From assembly GCF_022376445.1 (NCBI RefSeq), contig NW_025955261.1, forward strand, positions 1 through 48,287: 48,287 nt of DNA, written 5' to 3'. This document shows positions 11,233 to 22,948 of the stretch, piece after piece. This stretch comes from Fomitopsis serialis (lineage: Eukaryota > Basidiomycota > Agaricomycetes > Polyporales > Fomitopsidaceae). The notes under the pieces were generated by a model. The model did no database searches. It saw only the letters and a program-made list of their open reading frames with translations, and had not been told where the DNA came from. How positions within the stretch are numbered: the stretch's first letter is position 1; every line of letters starts with the position of its first letter. The translations under genes and the position numbers were made by a program.

Positions 11233-11479
11233 CTCGTTCTGGCTAAGACTGGATCTTATATCACCGCTGGTCAGGTGGTTCCTATTGGGCGGCGGGGCGC
11301 GGGGGAGGGGTTGTGGCCGAAGCCACAGTCAACGGGTGCGCAATCACATCAGCTTTCTGAAACTGTGTAGAATATGGGGCATATTCAGAAATAATTGTGA
11401 CTTCGGTAGGACCACGTACATGTCGGAAGGTAGACCATTATGCAAACATATTCAGACACCAGATGAATTGTCGAGGCAC

Positions 11480-12111
11480 CTATGGTTCGTCTACCTTCTC
11501 TGGCAGCTCCATGAACAGCGTCGCCTCCCACTCCTTCCCGTCCATCGTATAGAACTCACTAAGGTACAACTTATCCCAATCGATGCCGTTCAACGACGGA
11601 TTGTCGCTGGCGGCTGACTGCCTGTCGCTCAATAGTTCACGGAGCTCCTGCGAGGCAGAGAATGAGCGAGGATTTCAGCATGCGGAAAGCGTGGTTTGTA
11701 ATGGACGCACATTCATATACCCCCGCATTTCTTCAGCGACTAGCCTCCCAATTTCGTAGCGTTTAATCGGGATGGCTTCAAGAAAGAGTAAAGGTCTGCT
11801 GTCCGAGGCATAACCTGGCAGCTTGACGTAGAGTGAGCATCAGCGGTTCATAGTCTCGCACACAACGTACTTACTTGACATCGGAGGGACATGAAGTCAT
11901 CCAAGTATTCGCTCTGGAACAACTCGTCGAGGCCGTTGCAGACCATCTGGTCATGTTCTTTCGATGAAAACTGGTATAACGCAACACCAGGCTCGTCGTC
12001 TCGCCCGCGAAACTTGAGGCTACACAGAGGAGATGCTTGATCCCGAACACCGGTAGAAAGAGGGACGAATGTCCTGCGGGGATGTTGACTCGGAGGAGAC
12101 ATGGTTGACAT
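11480..12111 (-). CDS. conserved small protein of unknown family, paralogue B
   Basis: Three exons, 12111-11875, 11821-11711 and 11647-11480, with the same number and phase of introns as paralogue A, encode 171 residues. Shared blocks are SLKFRGRDDEPGVALYQF, then RPLLFLEAIPIKRYEIGRLV, then GIDWDKLYLSEFYTMDGKEW, ending in MELPEKVDEP. ATGs at 12111 and 12102 are both possible starts. Exon 2 must begin at 11821 (after CAAG) to keep the frame that aligns with A. The protein is soluble by appearance. Divergent sequence with a conserved gene structure implies an old tandem duplication; function unknown. Confidence 0.78.
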
Positions 12112-12366
12112 AAATTCGCGACGGTAGAGGTAGAGGATGTCGTCTATGGAGTCAGAGTGCAAGGGTGACGCGGTAAAGTTATGTTGATGATCACACACCT
12201 GAGACCGTAACTGTCCGTGCGAACAAGAACAAGCCACACTTGTGGCCATGTCACCTATTCGGGAACAAAAGTGGTTGCCTAGTGCTTTGAACCTGGAAGT
12301 TACCGTCGCGAAGTGAATTACGTGGCAGTTATCGCTATCATTATAGCTGCAGCACGCTACCTCCCG

Positions 12367-12430
12367 CTGGGTGTTGAGTGTATGGGAAGGCGAAGAGTTG
12401 TATTCGCATTCCCATACACTCGACGCCCAG
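12367..12430. repeat. 22-bp inverted repeat with 20-nt loop
   Basis: Arms 12367-12388 and 12409-12430 match at 20 of 22 positions; the two differences would be G-U pairs in RNA. The loop contains an inner GCGAA/TTCGC pairing. The palindrome sits almost midway between the divergent starts at 12111 and 12716. Confidence 0.7.
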
Positions 12431-12715
12431 CCGGGCAAAGCACTGCCTCTCCGAGCCAGTGCGGCCGGTGCTTGTGTTCGCACTCATCAAGGCGCATCAA
12501 ACCTTTCTTGGCTTCACGCAAAAAAGTCGGACAGCGGCACTGGCAGCGTTTAATATCATTGTGACACTGATCCCGTGATTGTGACAAGACGCGCAACACG
12601 CGTGCATCGTGACGCGTGGGCGGAATCTGCGGATCGAGATTGCCTTTGTCCTTTGTCCACGCCTGCCCGTCCAAGCCAACTCTCGCCCCCATCCCATGTC
12701 CTTCCACCGCTCATC

Positions 12716-14774
<2,059 letters not shown>

Positions 14775-14894
14775 GCCACTAAGTACTAGAGAAACGGCCG
14801 ATATGGTTCAAGTTTGACTTGGGTTTTGGATATTAGGCGTGCATGTAAATCGCGATTCTGGATGTAGCATTACACGACATGCATCGGCGCATGC

Positions 14895-15150
14895 GTTCTA
14901 TGTAGACTACTGAGTCTTTGTGACGATATTCATACAAGAATGTCCCCTGAACCTGCTGCCAGTGATCTGCTGTGACCTGGCGACCCGGCGCGCTCGGGCA
15001 GAAAAGGCAAGCCCGAGGTTCGAGCGCTTCATGGTACAGCAGGAGGAGGAGGATGTGTGCCGCTGCGCCATCATCCTGGCATCCACTGGAAGTGCAGACA
15101 ATATCCCACATGTTTCCAAATCTTTTGTGCCCTGATGGTTCTCGAAGTGG
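14895..15150 (-). pseudogene. possible C-terminal remnant of the interrupted BTB gene
   Basis: The minus frame reads EALEPRACLFCPSAPGRQ and VTADHWQQVQGTFLYEY. This resembles the cysteine-pair and helical tail found at the C-terminus of many basidiomycete BTB proteins. It lies beyond the distal end of the copia insertion and in the same orientation as the BTB N-terminal part. The match is by style only and no catalytic or diagnostic motif proves it. The space 15151-15346 holds nothing else recognisable. Confidence 0.25.
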
Positions 15151-15346
15151 TGAGTCTAGCAGCGCTCCATTCAACCGTCAGTGATTACTTTGGCTATTCC
15201 GAAGGTTCTACAGCAATTGTGGACGGAACGACTCGGAACAGTTGAACTGTGTAGCCTAGTACTGACAAGCAGAGATTCGGTAAGGAAAAAGGCGGTGAGG
15301 GAATTGGTGTGAGTTCTCAAGTTCAGGCAACAACTGAATACCTGAT

Positions 15347-16345
15347 TCAGTCACTGGCGGGACCAGTGCGACCACTACCTCCCGCACTACACCGTCTGCG
15401 ACCACCTCCATTCTGATCTATCTCCGGCTGGTGCGATGCTATGTCCGTTGCCACAAACGCGTAATCCTCTGACTCCGCGTCAGATGTCGCGTCTGCCACC
15501 ATCGCCTTGGCCCCGCTCTTGCCGTTCTTCGAGATGTGTTCCTGTTCTTCAAGTTCACGTTTTCTCTTTCGTGCTTCTTCATGATCTGGACAGTCTGACT
15601 GGTATCCAGGCTTTCCACATGTCCAGCACGAGGGTAGGGTCCGCTTTTCCTTGTCCTTCAACTTCTGGAACTTGCCGTGCAAAGCCGTCTGCTCGGCGCG
15701 GCTCTTTACGTGCCAATCTTCGTCCAGAATCCGAGCGATGAGCTGCGCGGAGTCCTTCAAGCCGGTGCGATAATTGAGCATGGCAGTAAAGGTATTCCAG
15801 GACTCCGGAAGTGCGGCAAGGATCGAGATACAGAACTCCTCGTCCGAGATCGTTTGCTGAAGTGGTAGTAGGTCATCTCGGTAACTCGTCATTTGGCGGA
15901 TGAATTCTTCAACATCCTGGTCTTCCGCGCACACCGCGCGGAACATCCTGCGTCGAGCTTGGACGATAGCGAGGACACCTCGTGCTTCGTACATGGTCTC
16001 GAGCTTCCGCCATGCATCATGACTCGTCTGGGCGGCCTTCACGTAATTCAAGACCTTGTCGGCGACCCTGAGTCGTATCGCGGCAAGTGCCTTTCGATCC
16101 TCCGCCTTCCAACTACTGATCTCCTTCTCTCTTGTCGCCTTTTCCTCGGTTTTTGCGTCGTTCTCTGTCGGCTCCGGACACGTGAGATCGCCACTCGCGT
16201 AGTCCCACAGGTCCGCGTCGATCAGGATGTCAGAAAGTCGGACCCTCCACGTCTGCCAATTGTCGGCGCCGGTCAGCGCGTCACAATTTGAGTGATAACA
16301 AGGTGAGTTGTCATCGTCGTGCGGTTCAGAGCGAGGCGGGCTCAT
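15347..16345 (-). CDS. copia-type Gag polyprotein fragment (UBN2-like)
   Basis: 332 residues from the ATG at 16345. The N-terminal half carries the typical copia Gag pattern: LTGADNWQTWRVRLSDILID, then AWRKLETMYEARG, then VEEFIRQMTSYRDDL, then ISILAALPESWNTF. A degenerate zinc knuckle CWTCGKPGYQSDC follows, in which the His of CCHC is Tyr. The tail is Glu/Lys rich and stops after GRTGPASD without reaching protease. Gag packages the element RNA in virus-like particles. The frame is intact here, but the element cannot be autonomous. The open frame also reads upstream through the LTR, which is a coincidence of frame. Confidence 0.8.
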   Translation of the reverse strand: MSPPRSEPHDDDNSPCYHSNCDALTGADNWQTWRVRLSDILIDADLWDYASGDLTCPEPTENDAKTEEKATREKEISSWKAEDRKALAAIRLRVADKVLNYVKAAQTSHDAWRKLETMYEARGVLAIVQARRRMFRAVCAEDQDVEEFIRQMTSYRDDLLPLQQTISDEEFCISILAALPESWNTFTAMLNYRTGLKDSAQLIARILDEDWHVKSRAEQTALHGKFQKLKDKEKRTLPSCWTCGKPGYQSDCPDHEEARKRKRELEEQEHISKNGKSGAKAMVADATSDAESEDYAFVATDIASHQPEIDQNGGGRRRCSAGGSGRTGPASD

Positions 16346-16545
16346 ATCCTGTTGTTGTAGGTAGACTTCGCACCGCGAGAGGAGTGAGAGCGAGGATGGG
16401 TTGCATGGCTCGTAAGGAGCTGTACATATACCCGAAGATACATAGCTACTGGTGTACGCCACTAGTGTGGTGAGGATCAAAGCGAGGTGAACAAAGCATA
16501 AGTATACTAATGCGTGGAATATCATAATCCTTTGTGTGGCTAACA
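15347..16545 (-). mobile_element. truncated Ty1/copia-type LTR retrotransposon (5' LTR plus gag)
   Basis: On the minus strand a sequence begins TGTTAGCCACAC at 16545 and ends CTACAACAACA at about 16350. The TGTT...AACA termini and about 195-bp length fit a copia-type LTR. It is followed at once by GGATATGAGCCC, which matches at 11 of 12 positions the complement of the initiator tRNA-Met anticodon arm, the primer used by Drosophila copia-like elements. The gag frame begins inside that site. No protease, integrase, reverse transcriptase or 3' LTR follows, so the element is truncated at about 15.3 kb. It sits inside a BTB gene. Confidence 0.75.
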
Positions 16546-17085
16546 AAATGTTCGTCGTGTGGCGGCGATCGCGACAAAGCGTCGGGCGGCGAAGCCTATC
16601 GGCGGCACGGCTTGTCGACTGTGCCTCAGTTGTGCACAAAATATGACAAGAGGCTCTCGCTCTAGCACCGGGGAAGTCAACATCTCTCGTCTCGCTGTCT
16701 CGCGGACACCTTCCATGTTGTACTTCTTGGTGGCCTCGAGCAATAGCCAGAGCTGATCTGGCGCGATTGCAGCTGATCGCGCTCGGGGAAGCACATGCGG
16801 AGGATATGATCCCATATGACGCTGTCTTCGGTGACATGGATCACAGCGGGGTTCGCAGAGGACAACTTGCCCGCGAAGTCGGGGGAGATCTCTCTGAGGG
16901 CGGACTTGTACACGCGGAAATCGGCCCAGTCGTCCGTCCGGATGATGATGTCGGCATCAGGATTGTCGAGGCCGTTACAACCCTGGGCAGATGCTCATGT
17001 ATCGTGCCGTCTGACTTACATCAGAAGCGTGCCATGTATGCAGTAAAACGTAGTTGACGAGCGATGTGCCGGCAGAGATGAGATG
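16546..17085 (-). pseudogene. BTB/POZ-domain protein, frameshifted and interrupted by the copia insertion
   Basis: Reading leftward, HLISAGTSLVNYVLLHTWHA SD is joined over a short GTAAGT...CAG intron to GLDNPDADIIIRTDDWADF. RVYKSALREISPDF and HILRMCFPERD, a BTB core, follow. Continuation DQLWLLLEATKKYNMEG plus VRETARREMLTSPVLERE is in the next frame, so one base is lost or gained near 16770. The frame then ends at the LTR boundary (16545). No convincing start codon was found upstream. BTB proteins of this type are a large, mostly uncharacterised family in Agaricomycetes. Confidence 0.7.
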
Positions 17086-18093
17086 CTAAAATGTGGCTTG
17101 CAAGAGTCTGCCACCGCGCGAGACATCTTCACGGCGCATGTCGAGCGCCGCGCTGCAATCGCGCGCAGGACTGCGAACGCATGCGTGTCTGTGGAGTCAT
17201 ACGTCGCGGATCTGCATCGCTGGGCGGCCTTGACTCTATATCATGCCCACATCCACTCCCACCTCAGGCCTTCAGGCCTCAAGGCCTCTTCTTCGGATGC
17301 GAAGCCACGATCGATGTCCAGCTGAGGGCGCACACCGCCCTCGCGGCTGTGTGGCAACTGACCTTTCTGCGCCGCACGCTTGGGCTCAACCCAAGGTCTG
17401 TCACCGCAGTCCTCGAGCTCTTCAAGGAGACTGGCCTATGACCAATACAATACCGTCGGCTCTCACTGGCACTGTGCTACCTCATGTATGTTACCATACA
17501 GCGGCCAGCCCTTCCCCTGGCGGCGCTTGCCGAGACTCGCCGAATGGCTTCGAGTGGCACTGCTTCATGGATCAGGACCTCCAGTATCACTGCGGACAAC
17601 CCGGATTGTGCAAGGCGCTTACATAGGCCTAACATTGCAAGGGCGTGTATATTAGTAAGCCATCAAGTGAACTTCCCTAACATGGGAAGTACATTCCTAG
17701 AACATGGCACGATTTCGGAACATAGGAAGAACATAACACTTACATTCCCGATTCTAGGAACATTCAAAATGTTAGGCCGAACAAAGGGATCCCATTCCCT
17801 ATGTTAGGAGCTCCGACTTAGAGCCGTAAAAATATACACCACCTTACAATGTAAGTACCATGTGAGCGCTTCGCACAACGCGGTTTGTCCGCAGTGTATG
17901 CTTTGCAACAGCTACCATTTCCCGCTGTCAGACCCCCTGACCTCGGATGCGGTCGAGAAATGTGCCGAACTTCAAATGCTCACCTCCCTGATGGCTTACC
18001 TCACACGCGACATCCAGGCACCGCAAAGGCTATGTGTAATGCACGCACGGCCGATCCGCTCGTTGACCTGCATAATTGGTCAGTTGACTAAGG
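17086..18093. other. gene-poor spacer with a cluster of short related motifs
   Basis: Several 60-130 codon frames occur but none has a domain. Between 17665 and 17815 variants of GAACATAGG/GAACATGG/CTAGGAACAT and CCTAACAT/ATGTTAGG recur in both orientations, suggesting a decayed repeat. A plus frame near 17380-17440 contains a helix-turn-helix-like LGLNPRSVTAVLELFKETGL that may be a transposase crumb, unproven. Confidence 0.35.
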
Positions 18094-20615
18094 CTACATG
18101 ATGAACTTGTGGTTCGTGTTCTAGACCGGAGAGGATGTCAGCATGCATGTGGTAGGACGTGACGCTCGTGCGACACGCACAATACGATGAGAAGACGAGA
18201 GCTGCGGCTTTTGGCTGTAATTTTTGTGCAATATTTGACTGTCGCAGGGAGGGTGGACGTATCAGCGCCAGCATGCAATATTCACGGCCAGAAGCAACTA
18301 CATACCGCAGATGTTGCAAGAGCTGCTGATATGTCTGGTCCTTGTGATCGGCTTCCGGTGTCGTCAATAGACTACTACAACTAGCGAATTTTCATCACAC
18401 GACTCACTCAGTGTCTTCATGAACGCCTGAAATACACCTAGTCAGCAAACGTTGCAGGCACGCCCGACCACCGCGTCGTATGCCAACCCAAAGAACAGCA
18501 CGCACGTAGCTCATCGCGCCGACCGCCGCCCCGCCCTCGAACGTATCCGCGCTTGTCTGCGAGTCCGCGCAGCCGCTCCACGAGATCTACGCCCACCAGT
18601 GAGTTAGTAATCGAGGCCGTTCGCGGCTGGAGAACCAATGCCCGTCACGCACCACGTCGGCCTTCGTGGTCTTCTCGCGCAGGTGGCTGGGGGTCACTTC
18701 GCTGAGGCCCTTGACGCGGCCGTCGCTGTGGTACTATCACACGTGGAGATGGTTGGTTGGTATCGTGAGGAAAACGGTGGTGAGGGCTAACCAGGTAGGG
18801 AAGGTCTGCAGGGCGGGGCTGAGTGACGGCATCGGTTGTTTGGATTCTGGGGGGCACGTACCTAACGCGGATCCCGAATGACATGACTGGGAGCGATCGG
18901 CGTTGAGTGATCAATAGGATCGTGCGCGTGCGCGATCGATGACACGGTACTCACGTCAAATATAGCCTAAAAGGGGATGGTTTAGTCGAGAGAGTCCCCT
19001 CGGTGTAGTTGCCTCTATAGACACACCGTTAACCGACAGCCGTTTGGCAGGTTCTTCACCTGCAAGCCGTCTCAGCACGATTTCGTGATGCACTAATGCG
19101 TGAGAATACGAACCATAATCCGGTGCATTTCCTTTGTGGAAAAGAGAAGACAGTCAGCACAGATGCGGCAGCTTCACTCGGAAGAAACTTTGCTGACGTC
19201 GTCAACGATAAATCCCGCATGCTTGTAGTCCACCGGGAATATAACTGTCGGCATCAATCATCACCTTTCACCACGCTCCGCGCAGATTCGCTACGTACCT
19301 TCGTCCAGCCCGTCCACCTCGTCCCCGTCAAGATCCCTCGTCTGGCCGCCGTGGCCAGAGTCTGCCGCGAGTCTCAGATGACATCCTCACAGTTCAACGA
19401 CAGCCTGGAAGGAGCCTCACAATGAAACACGAGCGAGTCGTGCGGACACGCGTCCCGCACCAGCCAGCGCATCGCCTCGAGGATGTTCGCGCGCGTCGGC
19501 TGCTGGTGCCCGTGCGCTGCGTCGTCGGTCAGCAGAAAGATGTGGTCCGGCTTGAAGTTCCACTGCTCTGTCGCGCACAGGAGACGGAGACGTCAGTGCA
19601 GTCATACGGCGAACGGGTGCGGATGGGTCGAGTTACTAAACGCACTCATCAGGAACTTGCGCACGTTCTTGGCGTCGTTCACGCACCCGTGCAGCTCGTT
19701 ACGCTGCCCCGTGTAGTTGATCCCGATCTGTCCGCACGCCGAGCGCGTCAGCTCGATGGCTTACCTCTGTATCGCGGGTTTGTATAATGCAGTGCGACTT
19801 ACGCAGAGCGCCTTCTTCTGGCCCGTGCATTTGGAGAAGACGGGCAGCGCGCGCGAGCGCGATTCTGCGTGCCGGGAGGCGACTGCTCTGTCGACCTGCT
19901 GGACAGAGGCAACTTCTGGCCTCGCTGATGAGGCAGTGACGATGCGTATCAGCACGGACCTCATGATATAGCGAGCGCTGCCTTACTGCGTGACCTCGAG
20001 CGGGAATGCGAGTGCGAGTGCGAGTGCGAGTGCGAGTGATGAGCGTGCGGTTGGCTCTCTGTCTGATGTGGGTGTCGGTGGTGTCGCCGGATGAGGTGGT
20101 GCGTGTGGTGATGCGACGTGGTGATGACAACACGGCGGCCGCGCCGCTGCCTCTGAGGAGGCGCGGAAGATGCTGATACAATTGCCCTAGATTGCCTGCA
20201 CCAGTCCGATTTTCAATAACGTGTTAGTTTCAGTACACTATCGAACGTACTCTGGTCGTTGGTGGCTTCGCGGGATTCAGTTGACACGTATACTACGCGA
20301 GGGAGCTCACTCACGGATGCTGAGACTCGGGTTGGTACGGACTAGTAAGCGCGCCATTCTGCGCCCAGGGCGTGGGCGGTCCTGGGGAACTGAATCCCGG
20401 AGGTGACCTGTATGTGCTGTTGAGTTACGCGTTCTACACGCTCTTTAGTACGCACCCGGGATACATCCTGTAACATAGACATTTCAGCGCGATTTCCTCT
20501 ACTTACCAATGCATTTTTCTTACATGGGTACCGGGAAGTACACCGCCGGCTGGTAATACGGACTAGCGGGCGGGCTCTGTTGGTAGTTCGCGTACCCGTA
20601 TGGATCCCACATCAT
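18094..20615 (-). CDS. metacaspase (type I), 20 exons with micro-exons
   Basis: Exons: 20615-20524, 20467-20456, 20407-20315, 20195-19987, 19864-19803, 19727-19646, 19567-19421, 19361-19299, 19244-19198, 19131-19114, 19059-19027, 18966-18955, 18886-18862, 18805-18792, 18733-18653, 18586-18506, 18426-18408, 18351-18306, 18214-18181, 18120-18094. The product is 398 residues. A Pro/Gln/Tyr-rich prodomain (MMWDPYGYANYQQSPPASPY) and a Ser-His/Ser-Arg tract precede the p20 domain: CTGQKKALCIGINYTGQRNE, then FHYSGHGGQTRDLDGDEVDG with His236, then IFDSCHSGSALDLPY with Cys292. The p10 part has ISWSGCADSQTSADTFEGG and AVGAMSYAFMKTL, ending NTNHKFIM. Such Ca-dependent Arg/Lys-specific proteases act in proteostasis and cell death. 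Confidence 0.93.
20007..20038. repeat. hexanucleotide microsatellite (TGCGAG)n inside metacaspase exon 4
   Basis: About 5.3 perfect copies of TGCGAG. On the coding strand it reads CACTCG and encodes alternating His-Ser, so its length can vary without frameshift. Confidence 0.9.
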
Positions 20616-21492
20616 GAATGATTAGATCAAACAAACGGGGAGGTCGTGGTCGGAGGTCGAGTTACTAGTGACTTAAGGACACCGGGTGAAGTTTGAGACT
20701 CAACGCCGCCCGAAGTGTTATATAGTGAGGGCCAGACGCGCACAATGTCGACAGCAGCTGGCCTGATTGGTCCGAGTCGGCGAGGATGCTAGTGCTGTCC
20801 CCGAAGACGCGCTGTTTGGGATGAGAGTGGCTCGGCGCTGCCTCAGAGTGATCCTACGTCGGATGTGTGCGCGAAACAGGTAAACCGCACTGCTCTGTCC
20901 GTGGGTTGCGAGGACAGCTGGGCGCGTCGGCCGCACAGCTTCAGAGCATGAACGTTCCGCAAATGGGAATCCAAGAACTAGACACTAGACGCCTGGGCTC
21001 GTCTCGTCTAAACGGCCCCTATCTGTGGAAGAGGACGAAAAATGAAGCTTGGAGGTAGTGAACAATCAGATGGACTGAGACACAGACCGTGACAAAGGGA
21101 GGCTCACATAGCGGTTGCATATAGCAGACGTACTGTATGCCAGTGCGTGCCAAGCCCGCCACGAGCCTGGCGCCTGAGACAAGAGCCTGAGAGTCGCCAA
21201 AGATTCCCATGAGATGTTGGCTCTTCAAGTTATCTATACAATGTCATACCTTGTCATAGATGTACAGCTTTGTTGTCGTAGAACATAATCGCCGGCCCAC
21301 GGTGACTCGTATAACCAGGAAATGTTGTCCATTGTCCGCATTAGTCTGAGATCGTCCGCTCAGTCACGTGCTGGGACAAATCTCAAGATCCCAAACGATT
21401 TCAGCCACAGCAGTAGTACAGGGACTCTGCAAACCGCCGCGACACTGTATTGAATCATTCTTTCTCTAGATTCGCTCAACTTCACACAAATC
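20616..21492. other. divergent intergenic region, no supported gene
   Basis: This region separates the metacaspase start from the acidic-protein start. It contains only short frames without features. Confidence 0.5.
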
Positions 21493-22580
21493 ATGGCCCA
21501 CCGAAAAGCAGCCTCCTCGAGCGGGAGTGAGAGCGAAGACGACGCCCCCGAGACCTTCTCCTTCAACACCTCCAAGGTCGCCGCAAAGGACGCGGAGCAC
21601 GCGCTACAGCGGTATCAAACCGCAGAAAAACAAAAGCTCAAGAAACTGAACCGGGAGCGGGACCGTCTGCGGAAGGAGCAGGCGCAGGCTAAGGCCGCCG
21701 CGACCGCCGGGAGTGGGAAGGGGAAAGGCAAGGGAGCATCCGAGGAGAGTGACAGTGAGGATGAGCTGGAGGGCGGGCCAAAGAGCGGGCTGGAAGCGCG
21801 GATGGAGAGGGCGATGCAGGAGGCGGAGCAGGAGTCTAACGAGGACGACGAGGCGGAGGAGGCATGGGGTGGTCTGGGCAGCGAGGACGCCTCAAACCGT
21901 ACGCACAGAGGAGGCGACCGAGACGGCACCTCAGACGACTCCTCAGATGAGAACAGCGACGCGACCGGGGACGTACACTCCTCCAACGCCTCACAGTCAG
22001 ACTCTTCCGACTCCGAGGAGGACCCAGATCTCGAAGAAGCCCCAGCACCCCGGAAAAAAGCCCCTACGACACCGACCTACCTCCCCGACCACCTCTTCAA
22101 AGCTGCCTTCTCCACCTCCGCGTCCTCTTCAAAACGGCGGCTCGACACGGCGGACGAGCCGTCCGAGTCGCGCCCACGCAAGAAGCAGCGCAAGCGCACC
22201 AAACGGTCGGGCAAGGGCACGGACGTCGTAGTCGGGTGCGCCGCACTAGTCCTCGTTCTCCATACCGACGGCGAGACTGACATGGCATGACATAGCTCGC
22301 GGACGATCCGCACGCTCGCGCCTACATCCTCGGCGGTGCCCACGCCCACACCGCGCGCGATGATGCCGCCCCCGCGGGTGAACAAGTTCCTCAGTCGCAG
22401 CCTCAACCTCAAGGGCAAGCCCGAGCCTGCCAGAGCGAAAGGTTGGGAACGCAGAGCAGGTACGCACCGCACCCTGGCTATTTTATACTGCGAAGGTCTG
22501 AGTGTTGCTTAGCGAACGTCGGCGTCATGAAGCGCAACGGCCCTGCAGCCAGCTTCGTTCGGAATCAAGGCTACTCATAG
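21493..22580 (+). CDS. acidic/basic low-complexity protein, probably nucleolar
   Basis: Exons 21493-22235, 22296-22459 and 22513-22580 give 324 residues. The N-terminus (MAHRKAASSSGSESEDDAPE) precedes a Lys/Arg-rich coiled coil at about residues 35-60 (EKQKLKKLNRERDRLRKEQ). Long Ser/Asp/Glu runs follow to about 195, then a basic bipartite-like signal RPRKKQRKRTKRSGKG. The C-terminus is ordered-looking and likely the conserved part: VNKFLSRSLNLKGKPE, KGWERRAANVGVMKRNGPAA, SFVRNQ. Acidic Ser tracts plus basic NLS resemble nucleolar factors such as Utp16/Bud21-type proteins, but I cannot confirm a family. A MITE begins 14 bp after its stop codon. Confidence 0.8.
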
Positions 22581-22594
22581 CCACCATGTACCTA

Positions 22595-22946
22595 CTGGCG
22601 CTGAACCGGTAATGCAAACGCGTTTTGCATTCACTGTCCTACATCCGCAACATAAAGGGTTCTCCGATTTTAGCCTGCTAGGCTCAATATCATACATCTT
22701 GAGTACGTCCCCAAATATCGTTAGGCGAAGCGGAGGCCCGGATGTTGTCTGTAGGCCTGCAAACGAGCGAATGGTTTCGCTCGCGCTGCAGGATAGGCGC
22801 ACCTTGCGATGTTTCTTGAGATACAGAGAGCAGGACCATGCAGGTACTGTGGAGCGACATGTGGCGAAACTATGCAACTTTTCTCGTGTGCAGTGATCAT
22901 ACACGCAGGTAAAAACCGGCATTTTGCATTACTGGTTCAGCGTCAG
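22595..22946. mobile_element. MITE with 24-bp terminal inverted repeats, TA target duplication
   Basis: CTGGCGCTGAACCGGTAATG... at 22595 and its inverse ending at 22946 match at 22 of 24 positions and are flanked by TA (22593-22594, 22947-22948). The left end also contains a small palindrome (AATGCAAA-CGCG-TTTTGCATT). The 352-bp body encodes nothing recognisable. It is a non-autonomous element of Tc1/mariner type, different from the one at 3.2 kb. Confidence 0.8.
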
Positions 22947-22948
22947 TA

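Noticed and set aside
15347..16837. A continuous 496-codon minus frame taken as one protein
   Set aside because: It runs from an out-of-frame part of the BTB gene through the LTR into gag. Only the part from 16345 has Gag features.
17243..17626. Plus frames with a helix-turn-helix-like segment and a Cys-containing tail
   Set aside because: Frames are short, change without usable splice sites and carry no complete domain; kept only as a possible relic.
20196..20313. A 15-nt extra exon in the third metacaspase intron (CCACCAACGACCAGA)
   Set aside because: It would switch exon 4 to a frame that does not connect in phase to exon 5, whereas skipping it keeps the Ser-His/Ser-Arg frame into p20.
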